From: an uncultured Acidimicrobiales bacterium
GTDB taxonomy: Bacteria > Actinomycetota > Acidimicrobiia > Acidimicrobiales > SHLQ01
DNA: 42,689 nucleotides
Assembly (NCBI GenBank): GCA_937922235.1
Contig: CAKZVC010000004.1
Coordinates: 1-42,689 of the forward strand
Direction: 5' to 3'
Below are positions 6,622 through 15,317 of this stretch, in pieces; position 1 is the stretch's first letter; every line of letters begins with the position of its first letter. The notes below the pieces were generated by a model. It did not search any database. It was not told the DNA's origin and saw only the letters and a list, made by a program, of their open reading frames with translations. The position numbers and the translations under genes were made by a program.

Positions 6622-9600
6622 ATGGCACTGACCGAGCGACTGTCGGCGACCGAAGGCATGATCAGTCTGTCTGGCGCCCAAGCGCTGCTGCGCATCCCGG
6701 TCGATCAGTTCCGTGCCGATCGGGCAAACGGTCTCTCTACCGCAACCCTTGTCAGCGGCTACCGGGGGTCGCCGCTGGGAGGTATCGAGTCGATTATCTC
6801 GCAGCACCGCAGTGTGCTCGACGGAGCGAACGTCACGTTCATCTCTGGCGTGAACGAAGAGCTCGCAGCAACTGCGGTGTGGGGCTCGCAAATGGCGCAG
6901 CTCGAACGCGATGCACGCTACGACGGTGTCCTGGGAATGTGGTACGGCAAGGGCCCTGGCGTCGACCGGACAGGTGACGCATTCCGCCACGCTAACTTTG
7001 CCGGCGTCGGCCAATACGGCGGTGTGCTCGCGCTCGCCGGTGACGACCCGGAATGCAAGTCGTCGACGATCCCATCAGCGTCAGAGTGGGCGCTCCACGA
7101 CGCAGGCATGCCAGTGCTTTATCCATCCGACGTGTCCGATGTGTTGCGCCTCGGCCGCTACGGCTTTGAGCTCTCTCGCGCATCGGGCCTGTGGGTCGGC
7201 TTCAAAGTGCACACCGACGTGGCTGATGCCTTTGCAACGGTGTCGCCCGATGCCGGCGACATTGATCTGCACCCATACGTTCACGAGGTTGACGGCAAAC
7301 CATGGCGGCCAACCGTCGACAACAACCTGATCGCTCCGCAGTCGGTGTACCTCGAGGAGGAGCTCTTTGGGCACCGGACTGAGGCAGCGCTCGGCTTCGT
7401 ACGCGAAAACCCGATCGATCGCTCCTTCGGTTCGACCAACCCGTGGCTCGGCATTGTTGTGGCTGGAAAGCCGCTCGGCGATGTGCGCGATGCGTTCCGG
7501 CAGCTCGGCATCGAGGACAGCCTGAGCGACCTTGGCGTTGCCGTCTATGTCCCTGGGGTAATTTCTCCGCTCGAACCTCAGGGCCTTCGCGCCTTTGCGA
7601 GCGGACTTGAGACCGTGCTGGTCATCGAGGGCAAGCGCCCGTTCATCGAGTCCCAGGTTCGCAACTTGCTGTACGACGAAACGAACCCACCGCGGGTGTT
7701 TGGCAAGGTCGACGCCGACCGGAACCCGCTGGTCCCTCTGGCAGGCGCGCTGAGCGCTGACAAACTCGTCGAACCGCTGCGGCGAATCCTCGAGCTCAAG
7801 ATCGACCCAAGCCGGTTGGTGAAACAACGCACCCGCATCGAGCTGCTGCCATCGAGCGATCTGCCGAACCGGACGCCCTACTACTGCTCAGGGTGCCCAC
7901 ACAACCAATCGACTGTCGTGCCCGAAGGCTCGATTGCGCTAGGCGGCATCGGCTGCCATTCGATGGTGCTGTTCATGGACCGCCAAACCACCGGCCTCAC
8001 CCAGATGGGTGGCGAGGGTGCCCAGTGGGTTGGTACCGCGCCATTTGTCGACAACACGCATCGCTTCCAGAACCTGGGCGACGGCACCTTCTTTCACTCG
8101 GGCTCGCTCGCCATTCGCCAAGCCGTTGCCGCGGGCACCGATATCACGTTCAAGCTGCTCTACAACGGCGTGGTTGCCATGACGGGCGGGCAGGATGCCG
8201 CAGGCGAACTCCCCGTGCCCGAGCTCACTCGTTGGCTCGACGCCGAAGGCGTCAAGGTCGTCGTTGTCGTAACCGACGACGTCGACAAGTACGACAACAA
8301 GGCCGAGTTTGCGAAGGGATGCCGAATTGTCGACCGGGCTGAGCTCGACGACGTTCAGCGTCAATTGCGCGAGATCCCCGGCGTGACGGCCTTGGTCTAC
8401 GACCAGGGCTGCGCCGCCGATCTTCGTCGCAAGCGCAAGCGTGGCCAGGTCGTGACGCCGACGACACGGGTCATGATCAACGAGGCCATCTGTGAAGGCT
8501 GCGGAGACTGCGGGGATGTCTCGAACTGCATGAGCGTGCACCCGGTCGAGACACCGCTGGGCCGCAAGACGCAGATTCATCAGGAGTCGTGCAACTTCGA
8601 CCTCAGCTGCGTCAATGGCAACTGTCCCGCCTTCGTCACGATCGAGATCGATCCCGATGACTCGGTCGCAAAGGAACGGCGCCGTGGCGACGTTGTTGGC
8701 GGAGCCCTGCCCGCTGAACCGGCGATCCCCGACGACGCAACCTTGCTCATCGTGGGTGTCGGTGGCACCGGAGTCGTGACCGTGAGTCAGGTGCTGTCAA
8801 CTGCTGCGATGCTCGACGGCCGAGTGGCGACAAGCCTCGACCAAACCGGCCTGGCCCAAAAGGGCGGCCAGGTCGTCTCGAACCTGCACCTTGCCGCTCA
8901 GTCACACGATGGCGCATCGAAGGTAGGCACAGGCTCCGCCGATACGTTGCTGTTGTTCGACGTTGTGGGCGGGACGTCCGACGCGGTTCTTGAGCGCGGA
9001 AGTGCCGGGCACACCGCGGCCTTCGTCTCGACCAGCCGAGTCCCTACCGGGCAGATGGTCACCCAGATCTCACTCGAGCAGTTCCCCGAGATTGCGAAGT
9101 TCTCCGCCCGCATCGACGCCAGCACGGACCCCGACCAAAACGTCTACGTCGACGCCGAGCTCATTGCCCGGGAGGTGTTTGCCTCCCAACCCGCCGCAAA
9201 CTTCTTGATGGTCGGCGTGGCGTTCCAGCGAGGCCGAATCCCGGTCACCGCCAATTCGATCGAGGAAGCCATTGGCCTCAACGGTGTCGCAGTCGAGATC
9301 AACCGCGAGGCGTTCCGTCTTGGACGCCGGATCGCCGAGAATCCCGAGCTCGCACATGAGATCACAGCGGATGCCCTGGTGAAGGCGGCACCACCCACAC
9401 CAACGGCCGAAGTGCAGCGCTTGATCGACCAAGTCCCACAGCTCAGCGACGAACTCGAAACAATCCTGCAGTGGCGGGTTCCCGAGCTCATTGCATGGGA
9501 GGACGCTGCGTACGCTCAGCGGTTTATCCGGACGATCTCCGCAGTTCGACGTGCTGAAATAGCTGCGACAGTTGAGGGATCTCCGCTCACAAACGTCGCC

Positions 9601-10062
9601 GCTCGCCACCTGTTCAAACTCATGGCATACAAAGACGAATACGAAGTTGCTCGGCTCGCCCTCAACGCAGACATGGAAGCCAAAGCAAAGGCACGCTTCG
9701 GTCCGAACGCCAAGCTCAGCTACCAGCTGCAACCGCCAGCGCTCAAGCGGGTTGGCGTTGACAAGAAGATCGCGGTGCCCTCAGCTGCCGGACGCAAGAC
9801 CTTCGCGTCGCTGCTCAAAACCAAGCGGCTACGCGGAACAAAGCTTGACCCGTTTGGTCGAACTGAGGAGCGGCAGGTCGAACGCGAGCTCATCACCGAG
9901 TACGAAGACCTCCTCACCCGGCTCCACAGCGGGCTTACTCCAGTAACACTCGATGAGCGGGTCGCAATCGCCGACCTGGCCGACCAGATCCGTGGGTTCG
10001 ACACGGTGAAGCTGGCCAACGTCGAGCGGTACCGGCGAGCTGTCGCCGAGCGGCTAGGTTGA
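6622..10062 (+). CDS. Indolepyruvate:ferredoxin oxidoreductase, fused subunits
   Basis: This large cytoplasmic thiamine-diphosphate enzyme oxidatively decarboxylates aryl 2-oxo acids (indolepyruvate type) to aryl-CoA with reduction of ferredoxin. At 1,146 aa it fuses the alpha and gamma parts that are separate in archaea. An N-terminal pyruvate-oxidoreductase-like domain (GYRGSPLGG, FISGVNEELAATAVWGSQ) comes first, then the TPP-binding part (CPHNQSTVVPEG, GGIGCHSM, GDGTFFHSG). Iron-sulfur cysteines follow at 624, 627, 630 and 636, with more at 657, 663 and 668. The gamma domain (VGVGGTGVVTVSQVL, LAQKGGQVVS) is next. A C-terminal extension of about 300 residues is typical of the bacterial fused form. 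The gene sits between a Pro-rich protein gene and a MaoC gene. Confidence 0.93.
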   Translation: MALTERLSATEGMISLSGAQALLRIPVDQFRADRANGLSTATLVSGYRGSPLGGIESIISQHRSVLDGANVTFISGVNEELAATAVWGSQMAQLERDARYDGVLGMWYGKGPGVDRTGDAFRHANFAGVGQYGGVLALAGDDPECKSSTIPSASEWALHDAGMPVLYPSDVSDVLRLGRYGFELSRASGLWVGFKVHTDVADAFATVSPDAGDIDLHPYVHEVDGKPWRPTVDNNLIAPQSVYLEEELFGHRTEAALGFVRENPIDRSFGSTNPWLGIVVAGKPLGDVRDAFRQLGIEDSLSDLGVAVYVPGVISPLEPQGLRAFASGLETVLVIEGKRPFIESQVRNLLYDETNPPRVFGKVDADRNPLVPLAGALSADKLVEPLRRILELKIDPSRLVKQRTRIELLPSSDLPNRTPYYCSGCPHNQSTVVPEGSIALGGIGCHSMVLFMDRQTTGLTQMGGEGAQWVGTAPFVDNTHRFQNLGDGTFFHSGSLAIRQAVAAGTDITFKLLYNGVVAMTGGQDAAGELPVPELTRWLDAEGVKVVVVVTDDVDKYDNKAEFAKGCRIVDRAELDDVQRQLREIPGVTALVYDQGCAADLRRKRKRGQVVTPTTRVMINEAICEGCGDCGDVSNCMSVHPVETPLGRKTQIHQESCNFDLSCVNGNCPAFVTIEIDPDDSVAKERRRGDVVGGALPAEPAIPDDATLLIVGVGGTGVVTVSQVLSTAAMLDGRVATSLDQTGLAQKGGQVVSNLHLAAQSHDGASKVGTGSADTLLLFDVVGGTSDAVLERGSAGHTAAFVSTSRVPTGQMVTQISLEQFPEIAKFSARIDASTDPDQNVYVDAELIAREVFASQPAANFLMVGVAFQRGRIPVTANSIEEAIGLNGVAVEINREAFRLGRRIAENPELAHEITADALVKAAPPTPTAEVQRLIDQVPQLSDELETILQWRVPELIAWEDAAYAQRFIRTISAVRRAEIAATVEGSPLTNVAARHLFKLMAYKDEYEVARLALNADMEAKAKARFGPNAKLSYQLQPPALKRVGVDKKIAVPSAAGRKTFASLLKTKRLRGTKLDPFGRTEERQVERELITEYEDLLTRLHSGLTPVTLDERVAIADLADQIRGFDTVKLANVERYRRAVAERLG

Positions 10063-10090
10063 TCTCCACGCTCGTTGAAAAGGAAGTGCG

Positions 10091-10552
10091 ATGGCTGTTT
10101 CGATCAAGGACATTGAAGGACTCAAGGGTCTGATCACCGAGGAATGGTCCGAGTGGACCGACCAAATCGAGATCACCCAAGACATGGTCAATACGTTTGC
10201 CGATGTCACCTACGACCATCAGTGGATTCACGTCGACATCGAGAAGGCGAACGCCGGTCCATTCGGCGGACCGATCGCTCACGGATTCCTCACGCTTAGC
10301 CTCGTGTCGTACTTCGGCTCGCAGGGCGGCGAGAAGATCGACGGTGTGCTCGGAGCGTTGAACTACGGCGGCGACCGTCTTCGCTTCCTAAACCCCGTGC
10401 CCGTTGGCGCAAAGGTGCACGCAAAGTCACGGCTCATCGACGTCACCGAGAAGGCGTCGGGTGTTTTGATGAAGCGTGAAATCTCCGTCCACGTCGTTGG
10501 TGACGAGAAGCCAGCGGTTCTCTACGAATCGCTTGGACTCCTTCTCGGCTGA
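10091..10552 (+). CDS. MaoC-family enoyl-CoA hydratase
   Basis: A single-hotdog (R)-specific enoyl-CoA hydratase or dehydratase of 153 aa. The hydratase-2 motif is visible as FADVTYDHQWIHVD with the catalytic Asp/His pair, followed by GGPIAHGFLTLSL. The start ATG has an AAAAGGAAG ribosome-binding site about 5-13 nt upstream. The gene lies 28 nt downstream of the indolepyruvate oxidoreductase and is probably in the same operon, which suggests use of the acyl-CoA product. It converges with the acetoacetyl-CoA synthetase gene, with 9 nt between the stop codons. Confidence 0.88.
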   Translation: MAVSIKDIEGLKGLITEEWSEWTDQIEITQDMVNTFADVTYDHQWIHVDIEKANAGPFGGPIAHGFLTLSLVSYFGSQGGEKIDGVLGALNYGGDRLRFLNPVPVGAKVHAKSRLIDVTEKASGVLMKREISVHVVGDEKPAVLYESLGLLLG

Positions 10553-10561
10553 CGCCGCTAC

Positions 10562-12499
10562 TTACGTCGAAAGCTCTGGCACATCCCGGTAGAGGTCGAG
10601 CGCCTCGGGGTTTGCCAGAGCCTCGGTGTTCTTGACGGGGCGTCCTTCAACGATGTCCCTCACGGCGAGCTCGCTGATTTTTCCACTGCGGGTTCGGGGG
10701 ATATCGGCGACGGCCACAACTTTGGCGGGCACATGGCGTGGGGACGCTCCGGTTCGGATTGTCTGGCGGATCGTGGCGACAAGTTCGTCGTCGAGGACGA
10801 CCCCCTCAGCGAGACGGACAAAGAGCACCACCCGGGTGTCGTTGTCCCACGACTGGCCAATGACCAAGCCTTCTTCGACTTCGTCGAGCTGTTCGACCTG
10901 GCGATAAATCTCCGCCGTGCCAATCCGGACGCCACCTGGGTTCAAGGTGGCATCTGAACGGCCTGAGATGATCATGCCGCCGCCTTCGCTCCACTCCGCG
11001 AAATCTCCTTGGTGCCACACGCCGTCGAACCGTTCGAAATACGAGCTGTCGAACCGAGCGTTGTCGTCGTCGCCGACGAAACGCAGCGGAATCGAGGGAA
11101 ACGGCGACACGCAAACAAGCTCGCCCTGCTCGCCAACAGCAAAGCGGTTGCCGTCATCATCGAAGACTGCAATGTCGAGACCGATTGCTGGCGCTTGGAT
11201 TTCACCGGCGATCACCGGTGACGTTGGGTCGCCTGCAACAAGGCAGCCGCAAAGATCGGTGCCGCCAGACATCGATGCCACATGCACATCGGCCTTCACG
11301 TGCTCGTAGAGGAACGCAAAGCTCTCATGCACAAGCGTGGACCCCGTGCTGCACAACGTTCTGATCGAGGACAGGTCGTGGGTTTCGGCCGGCCTGAAAC
11401 CAGCCTTGTTGAGCGCATCTACGTACTTCGCCGAGATACCGAGGAGCGTCGGCTTTTCTCGATCGGCGAGATCCCACACCACCTCGGGGCCTGGATGAAA
11501 CGGCGAGCCATCGTAGAGGACCAGGGTCGCTTCGGCCTGGAGCACAAGGGCAAGCCAGTTCCACATCATCCAACCGGCGGTCGTGAAGTAGAAGACTCGG
11601 TCGCCTGGTTGGATGTCGCAATGGATCCGGTGTTCGCTGATCAGCTTGAGCAGCACGCCTGCGGACCGGTGGACGATGGCTTTGGGGGTGCCCGTCGTTC
11701 CGCTCGAGAAGAGCACGAACATCGGGTGATCGGCATCGACGCGTTCGTAGGTCAGCTCGGCGGGGGAGAGGTCAGCGGTGAATGCGGCGAGCGTCTCAGT
11801 GTTTGGGGCGTTGACATCGCCGTTGAGGTAGGGGACGAGCACCGTGCTCTCAATGCTCGGAATCCTGCTGGTGATCTCGGCCAGACGATCGAGGGTCGAG
11901 TGCGTCTTGTTCGCGTAAAGGTAGGCATCGGTTGCGAACAGCAGCTTTGGGTCGAGCTGTCCGAACCGGTCGACAACGCCATTCGCTCCAAAGTCCGGCG
12001 AGCTCGACGTAAAGATCGCACCCAGTGAGTTCGCGGCGAGAAAGATGGCGATCGTTTCCGGCAGGTTCGGGAGCCACGCAGCAACGACGTCGCCAACGCC
12101 GACACCAGCTCGCCGCATTGCCTGTTGGAGTACTGACACTCGATGTTGCAGCTCGGTAAGCGTCAGCGAGCTGATCCGGCCAGTCTCATTCGAGAATGTC
12201 ATTGCCACGTGCGCATCAGGGTTGACCGTCTTTGGAGTCAACAAGTTTTCGGCGACGTTGAGAGATGCCCCGGGAAAGAACCGGGTCTCCCGAAAACGGT
12301 CACCGCGCTGAATCGTGTCTTCGCCCCGATCGCCTATGACTCCGTATCGGTCCCATACGAGGTTCCAGAACCGCTCGGAATCGTCGGTCGACCATGCGTG
12401 TAGCTCGCCGTAACCATCAAGGCCGAGCTCGGTGCACAGTGCGGAGATCTCGGTCGCCACGACCTGCGCTTCGGTCGGTTCCCAAAGTGTGTTGCCCAT
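10562..12499 (-). CDS. Acetoacetyl-CoA synthetase
   Basis: This adenylate-forming ligase activates acetoacetate with ATP and CoA. The length of 645 aa from the chosen start matches the family. The P-loop-like motif FSSGTTGTPKAIVH, GWMMWNWL, the adenylate-binding SGGTDLCGCL, and the C-terminal RSDATLNPGGVRIG and RTRSGKISELAVRDIV (with the catalytic Lys) are all visible. A 157-residue upstream extension of the open frame is rejected because homology begins at MGNTLWEPTEAQ. TAGTTT lies 7 nt before this ATG, indicating a leaderless message. Confidence 0.93.
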   Translation of the reverse strand: MGNTLWEPTEAQVVATEISALCTELGLDGYGELHAWSTDDSERFWNLVWDRYGVIGDRGEDTIQRGDRFRETRFFPGASLNVAENLLTPKTVNPDAHVAMTFSNETGRISSLTLTELQHRVSVLQQAMRRAGVGVGDVVAAWLPNLPETIAIFLAANSLGAIFTSSSPDFGANGVVDRFGQLDPKLLFATDAYLYANKTHSTLDRLAEITSRIPSIESTVLVPYLNGDVNAPNTETLAAFTADLSPAELTYERVDADHPMFVLFSSGTTGTPKAIVHRSAGVLLKLISEHRIHCDIQPGDRVFYFTTAGWMMWNWLALVLQAEATLVLYDGSPFHPGPEVVWDLADREKPTLLGISAKYVDALNKAGFRPAETHDLSSIRTLCSTGSTLVHESFAFLYEHVKADVHVASMSGGTDLCGCLVAGDPTSPVIAGEIQAPAIGLDIAVFDDDGNRFAVGEQGELVCVSPFPSIPLRFVGDDDNARFDSSYFERFDGVWHQGDFAEWSEGGGMIISGRSDATLNPGGVRIGTAEIYRQVEQLDEVEEGLVIGQSWDNDTRVVLFVRLAEGVVLDDELVATIRQTIRTGASPRHVPAKVVAVADIPRTRSGKISELAVRDIVEGRPVKNTEALANPEALDLYRDVPELST

Positions 12500-12506
12500 G
12501 CCACAG

Positions 12507-12512
12507 AAACTA
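12507..12512 (-). promoter_or_regulatory. -10 box for acetoacetyl-CoA synthetase
   Basis: TAGTTT on the minus strand lies 7 nt before the ATG at 12499. It supports this start against the longer upstream frame. Confidence 0.5.
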
Positions 12513-12562
12513 CCGGGTTGCGGACTTGCTACGACCCACTGGAGGGTGCGACGCTTCCGGTT

Positions 12563-12964
12563 ATGCGTACTTTCAACGTCGATCTCGCAACCATCCGAAT
12601 CTTCATCCACGTGCTCGCTGTGACCGTCTGGGTTGGCGGCCAGATCGTCATGATGGCGCTGCTTCCGGTTCTTCGCGCTGCAGGAGTCGACGGCTTGCCC
12701 GCAAAGGCGGCACAAGCGTTTCAAAACGTCGCATGGCCAGCGTTCGCCATTGCGATGTTCACCGGCATTTGGAACATCTTGGCCGTAGGCGAAACGAGCA
12801 CCGGCTGGAGCATGGGCTTCGGTATCAAGATGATCTTCGTGGTGATCTCGGGCGTCGCTGCCTTCATTCACGCAAAGAACGAAGACCCAAAGATCAAGGG
12901 CATGACCGGCGCCCTGGGATTCATCTCCGCCCTCGTCGCCATGTTCCTCGGCTTCGCGCTGTAA
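12563..12964 (+). CDS. Small integral membrane protein (CopD-like)
   Basis: A 133-aa membrane protein with about four hydrophobic helices. The first contains IRIFIHVLAVTVWVGGQIVM, whose H....WVGG pattern resembles the CopD/DUF2269-type domain, in which the His may bind a metal or heme. A short polar loop (NEDPKIKGM) precedes the last helix, which ends at the C-terminus. The start MRTFNVDL is chosen over an upstream TTG because the residues before it are not conserved in character. The gene is divergent from acetoacetyl-CoA synthetase. The specific function is unknown. Confidence 0.75.
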   Translation: MRTFNVDLATIRIFIHVLAVTVWVGGQIVMMALLPVLRAAGVDGLPAKAAQAFQNVAWPAFAIAMFTGIWNILAVGETSTGWSMGFGIKMIFVVISGVAAFIHAKNEDPKIKGMTGALGFISALVAMFLGFAL

Positions 12965-13167
12965 CCCCAACCCTTAGTTGCCAACGGCTCCGCCGCGATT
13001 TTGGCAACACGGATTGCGGTTTCATGCTCCCCTTCAGGGGGAGCGTTCAAGCGGCACGCAGCCTGGCCGCCGGAGGCGGTGGCAGCCGGGCACTGTCGAC
13101 CAGGCATTTCGCAGCAAACTGTCGTGGCTATACGCACGAAGGAAACGCCTCCGGCGAGAGGAGAGCG
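12965..13167. other. Intergenic region with hairpin and repeat remnants
   Basis: There is no credible gene. A hairpin GCTCCCC/GGGGAGC (13026-13032 with 13038-13044, loop TTCAG) could end transcription from the left. GCCGGAGGCGGTG and CCGGGCACTGTCG resemble words in the intergenic regions flanking biotin synthase, suggesting decayed members of the same REP-like families. Confidence 0.5.
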
Positions 13168-13230
13168 GAGCTCGCGTAGCGAACTTGGAAGCGGAGTGGG
13201 ATCTCGGCGGAAGTCCGAGGAAGTTACCGC
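13168..13230. repeat. Dispersed 63-bp hairpin repeat, copy B
   Basis: This is the partner of 3537-3598. It keeps the conserved GCGAACTTGGAAGC segment and a hairpin CTCGG/CCGAG (13203-13207 with 13215-13219) around the heptamer loop CGGAAGT. Relative to copy A the fourth stem pair is changed from C-G to G-C, so pairing is preserved. Like copy A it ends over the TAA stop of a minus-strand gene. Confidence 0.75.
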
Positions 13231-13937
13231 TGGCCTGACCCCACGGAGCGGGTTTTGCGGCCGGTGGTTACTAGGCCGCCGATTGCTTCCATGAGTTGGT
13301 TGGCGTTGGCGATGTGATCGTCGGTTTCGAAGTGGATCGGCGGGCCGATGTTGGCGATCACACGATGGCGTCCGAAGCGAGGCTTTGGCAGCGGCGTTCC
13401 CGGAACCCAAGCTTCATCGGCAAAGGCGAACCCGACCGGCACAACCGCGGCGCCGGCTCGACGCGCAATCCGTGAAACTCCTGGGCGGCCTTGGCCAACG
13501 CCGTTGACCTGGTCTTTGGGTCGAGTGATGCGACCTTCTGGCATGATCGCCGCCGACTGGCCAGCCACAAGTGCGTCGGCCATCGATGCTTCGGCTGACT
13601 CCTTGTCGTCCTTGCTAAACGGGATGCACCCAATAGCCCGCAGGAACGTGCCTGCAATCGGGTTCGCGAAGAAGCGAGAGTTCACGCCGATGCGAGCCGG
13701 GATGCCGTAGTTGCCAAGGACGATGAGGGCCGCGATCAGGTCGAACAAGCTCGAGTGGTTGGCGGCAATAATGTTGGGCCGATCGGTCGCCAGCTCGACC
13801 TGTTTGGGCAGCTCCACCCGCGAGCACAGACGGGACAGAAGCCGCGAGCCAATGATTGCCGCCTTGTATCGGCGGTCATGGCCGGTCTTGGTGAATAGGA
13901 CGGCGGCTTCACCCTTGCCGAAGAAATCGGTTTGCAC
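13224..13937 (-). CDS. 1-acyl-sn-glycerol-3-phosphate acyltransferase (PlsC-like)
   Basis: A membrane-associated acyltransferase of 237 aa, likely acylating lysophosphatidate or a related lysolipid. The catalytic HX4D motif is present in AANHSSLFDL, motif II around NSRFFANPIAG, motif III in MPEGRITRPKD, and VPVGFAFADE corresponds to motif IV. The start is GTG at 13937, placed 6 nt after a TACACT -10 box. A longer upstream frame overlapping the metY region is rejected. The last codon and TAA stop lie in a dispersed repeat. Confidence 0.87.
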   Translation of the reverse strand: MQTDFFGKGEAAVLFTKTGHDRRYKAAIIGSRLLSRLCSRVELPKQVELATDRPNIIAANHSSLFDLIAALIVLGNYGIPARIGVNSRFFANPIAGTFLRAIGCIPFSKDDKESAEASMADALVAGQSAAIMPEGRITRPKDQVNGVGQGRPGVSRIARRAGAAVVPVGFAFADEAWVPGTPLPKPRFGRHRVIANIGPPIHFETDDHIANANQLMEAIGGLVTTGRKTRSVGSGQR

Positions 13938-13943
13938 GCCGCG

Positions 13944-13949
13944 AGTGTA
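13944..13949 (-). promoter_or_regulatory. -10 box for the acyltransferase
   Basis: TACACT on the minus strand is followed by 6 nt and the GTG start at 13937, the leaderless arrangement seen repeatedly in this window. Confidence 0.5.
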
Positions 13950-14015
13950 ACGCCGTGGCTGCTCCCGTTCGCCGATGCGGCTACGATGCGAATCGCGCTG
14001 CCAAGGAGTACCCAA

Positions 14016-15308
14016 ATGGTCGAACCCGACTTTCTGCAATTCTCGACACTGAGCCTGCACGCAGGTCACCAGCCGGATGCGGAGAACGGGGCAAGGGCGG
14101 TGCCGATCTATTGGTCGACGTCGTTTATGTTCGACGACACCGACCACGCGGCCAGCCTGTTCAACCTCGAAGAACCAGGACACATCTATTCACGCATCTC
14201 GAACCCAACAACTGCAGTACTCGAAGAACGCATCGCGGCCCTCGAGGGCGGCGTCGGCGCCGTGTGTACCGCAAGCGGAATGGCAGCATTCCATCTCGGT
14301 ATCGCCACGCTGATGGGTCAGGGCGGGCACATCGTCGCCGCCCGAAACCTCTACGGCGGCACCGCAAACATCCTTGCCCAAACACTGCCTCGCTTCGGGA
14401 TCACGACAACGTTCGTCGACCCTCGAGACCCGGCTGCGTTCGAAGCGGCGATCACCGAAGACACTCGCCTCGTCTACGGCGAAACGCTGGGCAATCCCGG
14501 CATCGAGGTCATGGACATTGAAGCGATCGCCGATGTTGCCCACCGCAATGGGCTTCCGCTCATGGTCGACTCGACGTTTGCGTCCCCGTACCTGATTCGC
14601 CCGATCGAACACGGTGCTGACATCGTCATGCATTCGATCACCAAGTTCATGGGCGGTCACGGTGTTGCACTCGGCGGCGTGCTCGTCGACGGTGGACACT
14701 TCGACTGGGATGGCAGCGGCAAGTTCCCGACCCTCACCGAGCCGTACGACGGCTACCACGGGCTGACGTTCTCTGAGGAGTTTGGTCCGGCCGCGTTTAT
14801 CACCCGAGCTCGAGCCGAGGGGCTTCGTGACTTCGGCGCAACGATTAGTCCGATGAACGCCTTCCAAATCCTGCAGGGCATCGAAACGCTGCCCCTGCGT
14901 ATGGACAAGCACTGCTCGAACACCACGGCGGTCGTCGAGATGTTGCTGGCAAACGATGCAGTCAGCTGGGTATCGCACCCAACAGCTCCAACGCACCCCG
15001 ATCACGAGATCGCCAAGAAGCTCTATCCAAAGGGCGCCGGAGCGATCTTGAGTTTTGGCGTCAAGGGTGGCCGAGAGGCGGGTCGTAAGTTCATCGAATC
15101 GGTCAAGTTGGCCTCACACCTGGCCAACGTCGGCGACGCCCGCACGCTCGTGGTGCATCCTGCGTCGACGACGCACCAGCAAATGTCGGCCGAAGCGCTC
15201 AAGCAGGCTGGCGTTGGTGAAGATCTTGTCCGCTTGTCGGTGGGCCTGGAAGACCCAGCCGACATCATCAACGACCTGGCTCGGGCGCTCAAAGCGTCGC
15301 AGCGATAG
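14016..15308 (+). CDS. metY: O-acetylhomoserine aminocarboxypropyltransferase
   Basis: This PLP enzyme of the Cys/Met-metabolism family makes homocysteine from O-acetylhomoserine and sulfide in methionine synthesis. The PLP lysine is Lys210 in HSITKFMGGHG. SRISNPTTAVLEERIAALEG, GETLGNPGIEVMD and VDSTFASPYL are typical, as is the C-terminal LSVGLEDPADIINDL. At 430 aa it has the long form expected for MetY rather than MetB or MetZ (about 390). AAGGAG at 14003-14008 sets the start. The alpha/beta hydrolase gene follows after 9 nt, so the two probably form an operon. Confidence 0.93.
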   Translation: MVEPDFLQFSTLSLHAGHQPDAENGARAVPIYWSTSFMFDDTDHAASLFNLEEPGHIYSRISNPTTAVLEERIAALEGGVGAVCTASGMAAFHLGIATLMGQGGHIVAARNLYGGTANILAQTLPRFGITTTFVDPRDPAAFEAAITEDTRLVYGETLGNPGIEVMDIEAIADVAHRNGLPLMVDSTFASPYLIRPIEHGADIVMHSITKFMGGHGVALGGVLVDGGHFDWDGSGKFPTLTEPYDGYHGLTFSEEFGPAAFITRARAEGLRDFGATISPMNAFQILQGIETLPLRMDKHCSNTTAVVEMLLANDAVSWVSHPTAPTHPDHEIAKKLYPKGAGAILSFGVKGGREAGRKFIESVKLASHLANVGDARTLVVHPASTTHQQMSAEALKQAGVGEDLVRLSVGLEDPADIINDLARALKASQR

Positions 15309-15317
15309 GGGACAGGC

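Noticed and set aside
12500..12970. 157-codon N-terminal extension of acetoacetyl-CoA synthetase
   Set aside because: The extension overlaps the divergent membrane protein gene, has no family similarity, and a -10 box lies just before the internal ATG at 12499.
12394..13179. 261-codon plus-strand frame
   Set aside because: It overlaps acetoacetyl-CoA synthetase and the CopD-like gene in another frame and is rich in Arg/Cys/His as expected from a shadow.
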